Positions 44,992 through 54,800 of a stretch of DNA of 64,000 bases are shown here, piece by piece. The stretch's first letter is position 1; every line of letters begins with the position of its first letter. The notes beneath the pieces were generated by a model. The model was not told the DNA's origin. It made no database searches and was given only the letters and a program-made list of their open reading frames with translations. The position numbers were made by a program, and so were the translations under genes. The DNA is from DATARR01 sp036376245 (GTDB taxonomy: Bacteria; Acidobacteriota; Thermoanaerobaculia; Multivoradales; UBA5704). The stretch covers positions 117,699-181,698 of the forward strand of contig DASVAS010000004.1 of assembly GCA_036376245.1 (NCBI GenBank), written 5' to 3'.

Positions 44992-45809
44992 CAGTCTCTC
45001 GGGATCTCCTGGTCGAGGTTGACGGCGCTGCCGGAGAGGCGGGCGATCAGCATCAGCCGCCGCTTGAAGCGGAACCGGCGCTCCAGCTCCACGATGCGGC
45101 GCACCGCCCGCTCGGCGTAGCCGCGGGCCACGATCTCCTCCGGCCGCAATCCCAGGTCGAACAACAGGTGGAGCACCTCGTCCGCCGTGCCGTAGTCGAA
45201 GCCCAGCTCCGACTCGTCCGTCTGGCCCGGCCAGAGGTCGGCCGAGGGCGCCTTGTCGATCACCTGGGGGGGAAGGTCCAGATGGCGGGCGAGCTGCCAG
45301 ACCTGCCCCTTGTAGAGGTCGCCCAGGGGATTGAGGGAGCTGGCGTTGTCGCCGAAGACGGTGGAGTAGCCGAGCAGGATCTCCGTCTTGTTGGAGGTCC
45401 CCAGGACCAGGACGTTCAGCTTCTTGGCCTGATCGAAGAGGATGGTCATCCTTTCGCGGGCCATCTTGTTGCCCCGGCGGTCGGGCGGAGCGTCCGGCTC
45501 CATGGCGAAGTAGGCGTCGATCATCGGCGAGATGTCGATCAGCCGGTGAGGGATCCCCAGATGCCCGGCCACGGCGCGGGCGTCCCGCTCGGACTCCGGC
45601 GACGAGGTGCGGTAGGGGAGGAGGAAGGCGTGGACGCGCTCGGGGCCCAGGGCCCGGGCCGCCAGGGCGGCCGAGAGAGCGGAGTCCACTCCGCCGGAGA
45701 GGCCCACCACCACGCCCTGCGAGCCGGCGTTCTCCACCGCGTCGCGGATGAAGCTGACCAGGACGGCCTCGGCCAGCGCCGGATTGAGCTTGAGACACTC
45801 GCGGCTCAC
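44991..45809 (-). CDS. nadE: NAD synthetase, ammonia-transferring (synthetase) subunit
   Basis: NadE converts nicotinate adenine dinucleotide to NAD with ATP and ammonia. The PP-loop VVGLSGGVDSALSAALAA is near residue 40, and the ATP/substrate segments TSNKTEILLGYSTVFGDNA and DLYKGQVWQLARHL follow. The 272-residue protein is the synthetase part only. A nitrilase-like gene directly upstream overlaps it by four bases (GTGA) and probably supplies ammonia from glutamine. I chose the GTG at 45809 (VSRECLKLNPALAE) because it gives the usual N-terminus and the overlap. A longer frame in the same phase is noncoding. Confidence 0.92.
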   Translation of the reverse strand: MSRECLKLNPALAEAVLVSFIRDAVENAGSQGVVVGLSGGVDSALSAALAARALGPERVHAFLLPYRTSSPESERDARAVAGHLGIPHRLIDISPMIDAYFAMEPDAPPDRRGNKMARERMTILFDQAKKLNVLVLGTSNKTEILLGYSTVFGDNASSLNPLGDLYKGQVWQLARHLDLPPQVIDKAPSADLWPGQTDESELGFDYGTADEVLHLLFDLGLRPEEIVARGYAERAVRRIVELERRFRFKRRLMLIARLSGSAVNLDQEIPRD

Positions 45810-46642
45810 AGCGCGGGGCCCTCGATGTCGGTCCGCTCGTCTTCCAGGAGCGGCATGCTCCAGCGCAGGCGCTCGGCTTCGCGGAGGTCGATCTCGGTCA
45901 CCAGGAGGTGCTCGTCCAGGAACGGCGCCCGCTCCGCCACCTCGCCGCCGGGGCGCACGACGTGGCTGCCGCCGCCATAGAAGGATCCTTCCTCCCAGCC
46001 CACGCGGTTGCAGTAGAGGACCCAACTGGTGGAGAGCAGGGCCGTGGCGCGCGTCACGATCTCCCAGCTTTCCTGGCTGGCCGGCGTCTCGCCGCCGCCG
46101 ATGCGGCCGGGGCCGGCGGAGGGGACGATCACCAGCTTCGCCCCGGCCACGGCCAGCCGGCGCGCCAGCTCGGGGTGCCAGAGATCCTCGCAGAGCAGCA
46201 CGCCAGCCCGGCCGGAAGACAGGCGCGCCAGGTCGAGCCGGCGGCCGGCCCGGAAGAAGCGCGCTTCCTGGAAGATGCCGTAGGTGGGCAGGTAGAGCTT
46301 GCGATGGACGTGGGCCGCTTCCCCGCCGGAAAGCACGGCGGCGCTGTTGTACAGCACCCCGCTCTCCCCCTGCTCGACGAAACCGGCGACCAGGTCCATC
46401 GTCCCAGCGGCCTTGGAGAGGCGCTCGAAGACGGGGGACCGGCGGGTCAGGGCCACCCGGGAGGTCAGGTGGAGGAGGCGGTAGCCGGTGAGGGAGAGCT
46501 CGGGGAAGACGAGGAGGTCGACTCCGGCTTCCCGCGCCTGGACGATCCAGTCGAGGTGTCGCTCGGCGTTGGCCTCGACGTCGCCGAGGCGGCAATCGAT
46601 CTGCGCCAGGCCGATCCGGAGGACAGTCGCGCTTTCGGCCAT
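45806..46642 (-). CDS. Nitrilase-superfamily subunit, probable NAD synthetase glutaminase
   Basis: The 278-residue protein has the carbon-nitrogen hydrolase triad: Glu in LLVFPELSLTGY, Lys in HRKLYLPTYG and Cys in VLLCEDLWHPEL. The order and context (LTSRVALTRRSPVFERL between the first two) resemble the glutaminase domain of glutamine-dependent NAD synthetases. Directly downstream and overlapping is nadE, so the two subunits likely form one enzyme with channelled ammonia. Other nitrilase substrates cannot be excluded. The start ATG 46642 follows a GGGGCGGA-poor leader; it is divergent from a SurA-like gene. Confidence 0.87.
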   Translation of the reverse strand: MAESATVLRIGLAQIDCRLGDVEANAERHLDWIVQAREAGVDLLVFPELSLTGYRLLHLTSRVALTRRSPVFERLSKAAGTMDLVAGFVEQGESGVLYNSAAVLSGGEAAHVHRKLYLPTYGIFQEARFFRAGRRLDLARLSSGRAGVLLCEDLWHPELARRLAVAGAKLVIVPSAGPGRIGGGETPASQESWEIVTRATALLSTSWVLYCNRVGWEEGSFYGGGSHVVRPGGEVAERAPFLDEHLLVTEIDLREAERLRWSMPLLEDERTDIEGPAL

Positions 46643-46661
46643 GATCGGGGCGGATGCTAGC

Positions 46662-47453
46662 ATGGAGCCCATGAGGACCGACTTCCGCGTTTTCCGTCCG
46701 GCCCTGCTGACCGTTCTCCTTTCCGCGGCGACCCTGCCGGCCATCGCCCAGACCCCCGCCAGACCGGCTGCGGGCCCGAAGCTCCAGGACCGCGTCCTCG
46801 CCGTGGTGGACGACGACCCCATCCTCGCCTCGGATGTCGAGCGGGCGATCAAGCTGGGGTTTCAGCAGCCGAATCCGGGCGAGAGCGACGCCCAGTTCCG
46901 CCGCCGCGTGCTCAACCAGCTCATCGAGGAGCGGCTGCGGTTCCACGAAATGGATCGCTTCGGCTTCGAGCAGGTGCCGGTGGCGGAGATCGAGGCCCAG
47001 GTCAAAACCATCCGTTCGCGCTTCCCGGACGAGGCCGCCTTCCAGAAGACCCTCAAGGAGGTGGGGCTCGATCTCAAGCGCCTGCGGCAGCTCGTTTCCC
47101 GCCAGCTCCTGATCTACACCTACGTGGAGGAGCGGCTCGGTCCCCGCGTCTTCGTCAGCCTGGATGACATCAACCGCTACTACCGCGAGGTGCTCACGCC
47201 CGAGATGCAGCGCCAGAAGCTGCCGGTGCCGCCGCTGGAAGACGTGCGCGACGACATCCGCGAGGCCCTCCGGCAGCGGAAGCTGACGGAGGAGATCCAG
47301 ACCTGGACCGAGGAGCTGCGCACCCAGGCGGACGTGGTGATCTACAAGGACCAGACCGCCGGCGCCCCCCTGCCGCCGGTCGTGCGGACCCTCCCGGGCG
47401 ACAAGAAGAAGGAAGAGGGCAAGAAGACGAGCGGCGGAAAACCGCCGGTCTAG
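46662..47453 (+). CDS. SurA-like periplasmic chaperone without PPIase domain
   Basis: About 263 residues. A signal peptide (LLTVLLSAATLPAIAQ) is followed by the SurA N-terminal domain: DRVLAVVDDDPILASDVERA, RRRVLNQLIEERLRFHEMDRFG, and a final beta/helix module that ends in RTQADVVIY. No parvulin domain (PpiC) is visible, so it may act as a pure chaperone for outer-membrane proteins. The C-terminal 30 residues are Lys/Glu/Gly-rich. ATG 46671 is an alternative start. It is divergent from the nitrilase gene and convergent with the Slt gene, overlapping it by four bases. Confidence 0.85.
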   Translation: MEPMRTDFRVFRPALLTVLLSAATLPAIAQTPARPAAGPKLQDRVLAVVDDDPILASDVERAIKLGFQQPNPGESDAQFRRRVLNQLIEERLRFHEMDRFGFEQVPVAEIEAQVKTIRSRFPDEAAFQKTLKEVGLDLKRLRQLVSRQLLIYTYVEERLGPRVFVSLDDINRYYREVLTPEMQRQKLPVPPLEDVRDDIREALRQRKLTEEIQTWTEELRTQADVVIYKDQTAGAPLPPVVRTLPGDKKKEEGKKTSGGKPPV

Positions 47454-49702
47454 CGCTCAGCGGGCGGAAGGGGAGGATAGAGATCCTCGTACTGCTGCCG
47501 CCCCGCCAGCACCCGCCGGACATAGTCCCTTACGTCCTGCGATCCGATTTTGGTGAAGTACTCCTCGGGCTCGGCGGTGAAGCAGTAGGTCCGCCAGACG
47601 AGGGCCCGGGGCTCTCCCCCCTCGTAGGCGGCGGCCGCGGCGATCTGCGAGCCGCCGAAGTCCTTCAGCAGCGCTCCGAGATGGGCGGCGCCCAGGGCGA
47701 TGGAGACGTTCGGATTGGAGAGGTCCTTGGGGCTGAGGCGCAGCGGCAGCTTGAGCTGGGCCGCCAGCTCGCGCGCCGTGGAGAGCGTGAGCTGGGTGAG
47801 GCCGAAGCCCGACGCGGGAGAGAGCTCGCCGGAGTCGAAGCGGCTCTCCTCGCGGATGATCGCGGTCAGCAACGGGGTCGGGACGTTACGGATGGCCCCC
47901 TGGGCCAGGATCGTCTTCCGGAAGTGAAAGGGGTAGAGCTGCCGCCGGTACTCGGCGGGCTGCAACGCCAGCGGCAGGCGCTCGGGAGCGCGGGCGCGCA
48001 GCGCCTCGGCCACCGCGATCGACTGGGAGATCTCGCCGCCCCGCGCGAGGAGCACGCTTCCGGTGTAGGCCAGGGCCGGATCGCTCAGCGGGAAGTGCTG
48101 GCGCACCGCCGGTGAGCCCTCGTACCAGACGCCGAGGGCCAGCAGGATCTCCTCCGGCCGGGAGAGGGTCTTGTCCCACAGCGGCCAATTCCGCACCGGC
48201 ACCTCGGAGAGACGGAGGTAGGGGCTGGTCTGCGGGTCCGCCTGAAGCAGTTGCGCGAGCCTGCGCCGCGCCGTCTTCCCCGCCAGGTCGTCATCGCCCA
48301 GCACCAGCCAGGCGCCGTAGAGCGCGTCCGGATGGCCCGACGTGGCGAGCGTCCGCGCCCTGGCCGCGGCGGTGCGGGCGAGCGGGCCGGTCCTCATCCG
48401 CGCCAGGGCGGTCTGGGCCAGGGGGTGGTAGGGATCGGCGCGCGCCACGTCCAGGTACCGGTCCACGGCGCTGGGCGCGCTGTGGGTCAGCTCGTCGAAG
48501 CGGCCGCGCCAGTAGGTGGCCTCCAGCCGGTCCTCGCGGTTGCCCAGGGAAGCCAGCTCCAGCCACGGCCGCGCGCGGTCGGCCCGTCCCTGGACCAGGT
48601 CCGAGGCGGCCAGGAAGAGGGCGGCGCGCACCGCCTCGCCGCGCCACTCCGGCTTGCCGGCCAGTTGCCGGTAGAGCTCCAGCGCGGTCCCTTCCGAACC
48701 GGCCCGCCACTCCTGCCGGAGGGCTCCCAGCAGGGCACCCGCGGCCATCTTCCCCTGCGGCTCGGCGAGGTAGGCCTGGCGGAACCGGTTCGAGGCGTTC
48801 TGCCGCGCGCCCAGCAGCTCCCAGGCGGTGGCGTCCTCGTAGAAGGCACGGGCCCGCGCGGAGGGCGATTTCGTCATCAGGGCGAGCCGGCCCAGCACGA
48901 TGGTGGCCTCGCGGTAGCGCTGCTGCGAGATCAGCGACGTGCCGATGGCGAGCTGCGTCTCCTGGGCGTCCCGGGGCGGCAGCGCGTCGCCGTCCCCCAG
49001 AGCCCGCTGGAGGAACTGGAGAGCGCGGTCGAACTCGCGGTGCTGGTAGAAGGTGAGGCCCATCAGCATGGGGAGACGGCCCCGCTCGGCTTCGGAGACC
49101 ATGCCGGAGAGGCGGTCGGCGGCGCCGTGGGCAAGGTCGTCGTTGCGGCTCTCCTCGATCAGGCTCACCATGAAGCTGCGCGCCATCTCGCGGTAGCCGG
49201 TGCGCAGGGCGCAGTCCCCCTGGGCGAGCTGAAGCTCCCGCCGCTGGGCCGGGGGCATCCGCTCGGGCCGCAGTCTGCCCAGCAACCCGCAGTCGCCCCC
49301 TTCGGAGATCGTGCGGCGCAGGAGGCTGACGGCCTTGGGAGTCAGGGGCGAAAGGGGCTCGCGGGCCACCACGTCGGTGATGAGGCCAGCGGCTACCTCG
49401 GGATGCCGCATCTGGTCCTGAGTCAGGGCCAGGCGGAATCGGCCGTAGGGCCCGAGCACCGGATTTTCGGACATGGCGCGGCCGTACGACTGGCAGGCTT
49501 CCATGAACCGGCCCAGCCGGCCCAGAAGGACCCCGTGGAGATAGCTGAGGCCGAGCTTTCCCGACGGCTCAGGCCGTTGCGCCAGCTCCTGCTCGACGCG
49601 CGCCAGGGCCTCCCGGTGCTTGCCGGCGAGCTGCAGCTCGACGAGCTCCGGCCTTGGGTCGGAGATGGTGACCGCGAGGGCGAGGGTGAAAGTGCCGAAC
49701 AT
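47450..49702 (-). CDS. Soluble lytic transglycosylase (Slt-like) with helical repeats
   Basis: The 750-residue protein cleaves peptidoglycan glycan strands. Most of it is a long stack of helical repeats, TPR-like (for example EALARVEQELAQRP and AREFD-type pairs), making a superhelical ring. The C-terminal SLT domain is at about 605-720 with AIIREESRFDSGELSPAS (catalytic Glu), GFGLTQLTLSTA and NVSIALGAAHLGALL. A signal peptide is not convincing (MFGTFTLALAVT is short), so the start could be upstream or the export route unusual. It lies just downstream of murA on the same strand. Confidence 0.88.
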   Translation of the reverse strand: MFGTFTLALAVTISDPRPELVELQLAGKHREALARVEQELAQRPEPSGKLGLSYLHGVLLGRLGRFMEACQSYGRAMSENPVLGPYGRFRLALTQDQMRHPEVAAGLITDVVAREPLSPLTPKAVSLLRRTISEGGDCGLLGRLRPERMPPAQRRELQLAQGDCALRTGYREMARSFMVSLIEESRNDDLAHGAADRLSGMVSEAERGRLPMLMGLTFYQHREFDRALQFLQRALGDGDALPPRDAQETQLAIGTSLISQQRYREATIVLGRLALMTKSPSARARAFYEDATAWELLGARQNASNRFRQAYLAEPQGKMAAGALLGALRQEWRAGSEGTALELYRQLAGKPEWRGEAVRAALFLAASDLVQGRADRARPWLELASLGNREDRLEATYWRGRFDELTHSAPSAVDRYLDVARADPYHPLAQTALARMRTGPLARTAAARARTLATSGHPDALYGAWLVLGDDDLAGKTARRRLAQLLQADPQTSPYLRLSEVPVRNWPLWDKTLSRPEEILLALGVWYEGSPAVRQHFPLSDPALAYTGSVLLARGGEISQSIAVAEALRARAPERLPLALQPAEYRRQLYPFHFRKTILAQGAIRNVPTPLLTAIIREESRFDSGELSPASGFGLTQLTLSTARELAAQLKLPLRLSPKDLSNPNVSIALGAAHLGALLKDFGGSQIAAAAAYEGGEPRALVWRTYCFTAEPEEYFTKIGSQDVRDYVRRVLAGRQQYEDLYPPLPPAER

Positions 49703-49742
49703 CCCAGGTAGGGAGCCGGCGCAAGCGGTCTCTTATCAGCTC

Positions 49743-51014
49743 TCAGGAACCGGTGGGAACCGACCAGCGCGCGACTCGCGCGCCGAGGCTTTGCAATTTC
49801 AATTCCATGCCTTCGTAGCCCCGGTCCAGGTGGTAGATGCGGTCCACGACCGTCTCCCCTTCCGCCGCTACGCCGGCCAGGACGAGGCACGCGGAAGCCC
49901 GCAGGTCGGTGGCCATCACCCCCGCGCCGGTCAGCCTTTTCGGGCCGTAGACCCGCGCCTTGCCGCCGTCCACCCGGATGTCGGCGCCCATCCGCATCAA
50001 TTCCGGCGCGTGCTGGAAGCGGTTTTCGAAGATGGTTTCGCTGATCGTCGACACGCCGTCGGCGCGGGTCATCAGCGTCATGTACTGAGCCTGAAGATCG
50101 GTCGGGAAGCCGGGATGGGGCTCGGTTTCCAGATCGCGGGACATGATTGCGCCGTCGGAGCGGGCGCGGATGCCTTCCGGCGTGACCTCCACCTGGGCGC
50201 CGATTTCGGCCAGTTTGTCCAGCAGGGGCGCCAGATCGGCGGCATTGGCGCCTTCCAGCAGCACGTCGCCGCCCGTCAGCACGCCGCCGATCAGATAGGT
50301 CCCGCCCTCGATCCGGTCCGGGATGATCGTGTGCTCGGCCGCGCCGAGACCGTCGACGCCGTCGATGACGATCGTCTCCGTGCCGGCGCCGGAGATGCGC
50401 GCTCCCATGGCGTTCAGGAGGTTGGCGAGATCCACCACCTCGGGCTCGCGGGCGCAGTTCTCCAGCACCGTCGTGCCGCGGGCGAGGGTGGCGGCCATCA
50501 GCACGTTCTCCGTGCCTGTGACCGTCGGCATGTCGAACCGGAAGCGCGTCCCCACCAATCTCTTGGCGCGGGCGTCCACGTAGCCGTGGTCGAGCTGCAC
50601 GTCGGCTCCCAGCGCGGTCAGCGCCTTCAGGTGCTGGTCGATGGGCCGCACGCCGATGGCGCAGCCGCCGGGCAGCGAGACGCGGCCGTGCCCCTCCTTG
50701 GCCAGCAGCGGACCGAGGACGAGCACGCTGGCGCGCATGGTCTTGACCAGGTCGTAGGGCGCGTCGTGCTGAGGGTTGGGACGTTCCCGGCATAGCTTCA
50801 GGGCTCCGCCCTCCGCGTCCTCGTTGGCGATGCCGAGATGGTCCAGCAGCTTCAGCAGGGTGCCGATGTCCCGCACGCGCGGCACGCGCCGGAGCGTCAG
50901 GGTCTCGTCCGAGAGCAGGCTGGCGGTGAGGGCGGGCAGGGCGGCGTTCTTGGCGCCGCTCGCCGAAACACGGCCCTTGAGACGCGTGGGGCCTACGATG
51001 TGGAACTTTTCCAT
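49743..51014 (-). CDS. murA: UDP-GlcNAc enolpyruvyl transferase MurA
   Basis: MurA carries out the first committed step of peptidoglycan synthesis, adding enolpyruvate from phosphoenolpyruvate to UDP-GlcNAc. The 423-residue protein has VSASGAKNAALPALTA near the N-terminus, and the loop Cys that fosfomycin targets in LPGGCAIGVRP (about residue 117). The late FPTDLQAQYMTLM and ENRFQHAPELMRMGADI segments are also typical. No murB is nearby for the next step. The ATG is preceded by GAAGGAAG. The gene is followed by slt and preceded by prmC. Confidence 0.96.
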   Translation of the reverse strand: MEKFHIVGPTRLKGRVSASGAKNAALPALTASLLSDETLTLRRVPRVRDIGTLLKLLDHLGIANEDAEGGALKLCRERPNPQHDAPYDLVKTMRASVLVLGPLLAKEGHGRVSLPGGCAIGVRPIDQHLKALTALGADVQLDHGYVDARAKRLVGTRFRFDMPTVTGTENVLMAATLARGTTVLENCAREPEVVDLANLLNAMGARISGAGTETIVIDGVDGLGAAEHTIIPDRIEGGTYLIGGVLTGGDVLLEGANAADLAPLLDKLAEIGAQVEVTPEGIRARSDGAIMSRDLETEPHPGFPTDLQAQYMTLMTRADGVSTISETIFENRFQHAPELMRMGADIRVDGGKARVYGPKRLTGAGVMATDLRASACLVLAGVAAEGETVVDRIYHLDRGYEGMELKLQSLGARVARWSVPTGS

Positions 51015-51024
51015 TCTTCTTCCT

Positions 51025-51867
51025 TCAGGGACGCCGGAGCGTCACGGTCCTCGGGATTCCCGAGTAGTCCTCCCGAACGTCGGCCAGCTCCAGACCGGAG
51101 GCCGCGGCGTGCCGGCGGACGGCGTCGAGCTGTCCGCGTCCGATTTCGACCGCCAAGGCTACACCGGATCGCATCTCCGCGCACCGGGCGAAGAGCCGCG
51201 CCAGGATCGAATCCCCGGCGCCGGGTGGAAACAGCGCCAGATGGGGCTCGAAGTCCAGCACCTCCGGCGAGATCTCCGGGATCTCCGACCGGTCCACGTA
51301 CGGGGGGTTGCTGACGACGAGATCGAAACGGGCAAGGTCGAGATCGCCCGTGAGGTCGGTCCCGAGGAGATGGACGCGGTCGCGCGCCCCGTGCCGGCGG
51401 GCGTTGCGGTCCGCCACCGCCAGCGCGCCCGGCGAAAGGTCGGTGGCCACCACGCGGGCACCGGGGATCTCCAGGGCCAGGGTGACCGCGATGCACCCGG
51501 AGCCGGTCGCCACGTCCAGGATCCAAGGCGCCGGCGGGAGCCGCTCCGCCAGGGCCGCCTCGATCAGATGCTCCGTCTCCGGCCGGGGAATGAGGACGCG
51601 CGAGTCCACGTGAAACGGCCGGCCCCAGAACTCCCGCTCGCCCACGAGGTAGGCCACCGGCTCGCCAGTGAGCCGCCGCTCCAGAAGCTCCCGGAACCGC
51701 CGCTCGGCCTCAGCGGGAACCTCGTCCTCGTCCCGGGCCACGAGCCGGGCCTCGGAGAGCCCGAGGACGTGTCCCAGCAGCAGCGACGCTTCGCGGGTGG
51801 ACGCGCCGAACGCGGTGGCCGCCAGGCGCGGCCGGGCCTCGGCGAGCAGCTGGCCGGCGGTGGGCAT
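51025..51867 (-). CDS. prmC: Release factor glutamine methyltransferase PrmC
   Basis: PrmC methylates the glutamine of the GGQ motif in release factors 1 and 2. The 280-residue enzyme has an N-terminal helical domain (ARPRLAATAFGASTREASLLLG), then the Rossmann fold with ILDVATGSGCIAVTLALE and the diagnostic SNPPYVDRSEI at about residue 185. The gene usually follows prfA, but here prfA is about 9 kb away. It lies 10 bases before murA and both run in the same direction. Confidence 0.94.
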   Translation of the reverse strand: MPTAGQLLAEARPRLAATAFGASTREASLLLGHVLGLSEARLVARDEDEVPAEAERRFRELLERRLTGEPVAYLVGEREFWGRPFHVDSRVLIPRPETEHLIEAALAERLPPAPWILDVATGSGCIAVTLALEIPGARVVATDLSPGALAVADRNARRHGARDRVHLLGTDLTGDLDLARFDLVVSNPPYVDRSEIPEISPEVLDFEPHLALFPPGAGDSILARLFARCAEMRSGVALAVEIGRGQLDAVRRHAAASGLELADVREDYSGIPRTVTLRRP

Positions 51868-51884
51868 GGAGCGGGAGTGTAGCG

Positions 51885-54800
51885 CTACCGCTGGTCCAGG
51901 GGGCCAAGGCGGATCTCCACCACTTCTTCACCGCCGGGAGGGATCTCGGTCAAGCTCTCCGAGGCGGCGAAACCCGGAGCCTGGACGCTGATCCGGACCG
52001 TCCCGGCGGCCAGGCGGGGCACCTCGAAGGCGCCGTCCGGCCCGCCGCGGAGGGTCAGGCTGAAAAAGACCGCCTGGAGCTCCGGGCTCCAGCCTTCGAC
52101 CCGGACCGCCGAGCCCTCGATCGGTTCGCCCGCCGGGCCGGTGACCGTCCCGCGCAGCCGTCCGGTGCGGATGTCCACTGTGATCTCCATGTCGTCTCCG
52201 ACCTGCATGGACCGGGCGGCGCCGATCCCCTGGGGACCGCCGATCAGCAGGGCGATGGCGCCGGGCTCCTGGACGTCGACCGCGAAGCTCCCGTCATGCG
52301 CGCTCGTCCCCTGCACGACCATCGCGGAGCCGCGCCGGCCCTGGATCAGCGCGTTCGGCAAGGGCAGGCCATCCACCAGCACGCGGCCGGACAACCTGGA
52401 ACCGCGCGGTGGAAACTCCAGATCCAGGGTGACGGCCCGGACCCCGGGCTCGATCCGCACGTTTCCGTTCGTGCTGCGGCCCGTCGGAGCGTGGGCCGAC
52501 ACCGTCCATTCCCCGGGTCTGAGGTCCGAGATCCGGTAGTCGCCCTGAGGGCTCACCTGGCCGGAGCGGAAGCGGTCTCCGGAGCCGGGGGGCTCCGGGA
52601 AGGCGGTCACGGAGACGTCCCGCCGTTCTCCCGGCTCCAGTCCCAGCACACGCCCGGTGAGGAGCGTTCCGGCCCCTCCCTTCTGAACCCGCAGCTCCAG
52701 ATCCCGCACTGGCCGTCCCGCCACTGTGACTTCCAGGTCGGCGCTGGAGCTGTTCGTCAGCGGCGCGATAGCCGAGAGGTTGTACTGACCGTCAAGGATG
52801 TCGGAGAAGCGGAAGCTGCCGTCGGCTTCAACGACCCCGTTGAGCTCGCCGGAAGCCGACTTCAACTCGACGAAGGCCATGCCCACGGGGATTCCGTCCT
52901 CTCCGATCACCCGGCCGGAGACCTCCACTCCGGCCGGCAGGCGGATCTCCACCGGCGTGATCCCGCCGACGGCCTCCACGCGGGCCGCGACGCTCGCCCC
53001 CTGCGCCATGACCTGGAGGTTGTACACGCCGGTCCTCGGGACGGAGATCCGGCAGCGCCCCCGCGAGTCGGTGAGGCAGGCCGCGCCGCGGCTCTCGCGG
53101 GGGTCCGGCGATCCGGTGCCCGGCTCCGGCTCGGCCTGCACCAGGGTGTCCGAGGCCGGCTCGCCTTGCGCGTTCAGGACCTGGACTTCGAGCTGGAAGC
53201 CGCGTTCCAGGACGATCTTCAGGTCCCCGAGATCCCGGTCCTCGGGCAGGAGCAGGCCATCGACCCGGCGGCGCAGATAGTCCGCGGCTTCCACTTCGAG
53301 GGTCAGGGCGCCTGGCGGCAGGCCCTCCACGCGGAACCGGCCTTCTCGATCCGTCGCCGCCAGGGAACGCGAGGAGGAGGACCTGCTGTCGCCGATCTGG
53401 ATCTCCTCGACCAGCGAGATGCCGGCTCTCGCCACCGGCTCCCCCGCGGGGCCGACCACCTGGCCGGCCAGGGAGCGGCCCGGCCGCAGGACGATCCGGA
53501 GCGGCTCGGCCGTGGGCGCCTCGATGTCGTGGAGCGTCGCATCCACATACCCAGGATGCTGAACGATGACGTGGTGGCGAACGCCCCGCTGGAGACCTGG
53601 AACGCGGAAGGCGCCGTCCTCCGCCGTCTCGATGTCACCGGGAGGGGACTGGGAAGAGAGGAAGGGCTGGGAAAGCTCGAACGAGACCGAGAACCTGTCC
53701 TCGCTGGTCGGAAAGACGGAGATTTTCGCTCCGGCCACCGGGGTCCCCTGGCCGTCCACCACCCGGCCCTCGATCACGCCGCCGCTCGACAGCTCTACGT
53801 CCCCCAGGTCCACGACCGGTTGGCCGGGCGGGATCTCGATGCCCCGGCGATGAACGGGCGCGGAGTCCGGGTGCGCCAGGAGCAGCTCGTACTCACCGGG
53901 ATTGAGCCGGGGGATCTCGAACTTCCCTTCCTGGTCTGAGACCCCCTTGGAGCCCTCTCCGGTCATCCTGAACAGCGCCACCATGACCCCGGCCACCGGC
54001 TGGCCCCGGTCGTCCACCACCCGGCCGGAGGCGGTCTGCCCCTTTCCCATCACGATCCGGACGGCTTCCGAAGTCTGTCCGGCCGGGGCGGTCCGGGTCG
54101 TCACTTCCGCCCGCGCGAAGCCCTCGTGCTCCGCCTGCAATCGGTAGGCTCCGGAAGGGCGGAGCCCCGTCAGCCGGAACCGGCCGTCGTCCCCGCTCCG
54201 GGCCGAGATCGGCTGGGCGGGGAAGACGCGGTCGCGGGGAGGATCGGCCGTGATTCGCGCGCCGGGCACGGGCCGGCCCTCTCCGTTCACCACGATCCCC
54301 GAGAGGCCGGCCGAGGGCTCCAGCGCCAACACCACCGGTTCTTTCTCGCCGGGCTTCACCGGCCGGGCTGACAGCGGCGTGTACCCCGCCGCGACGGCCT
54401 CCAGGGAGGGTTCCTCCCCCGCCGGGATGGCGATCCGGAACGCGCCGTCGTCCCCAGACCGGACCGGGCTGGCCACTGGAGGCCTGCCGATCCAGACCAG
54501 GGCTCCCGAGAGGGGCCGTCTGGAGAGAGCATCGACGACCCGGCCGGCGATCGTCCGGGACGGTTGCAGGCGCACCGTAACGGCCTGATCTCCTTCGGGA
54601 GCCGCGACGCGGGCACGCCAGCCGTCCTGGCCCTCCACGATCAACGAGGCATCCTTCGGGATCGCGATCTCCAGACGACCCTCCGGACCGGTCCGGGCCA
54701 CCGCCTGGCCGTTCCGCCGGACGACGGCTCCGGCCACGGGCTTGCCGTCGCCGTCCCGGACCTGGACCCGGACCTTCGTCGTTCGGCTTTCCCACTCGGC

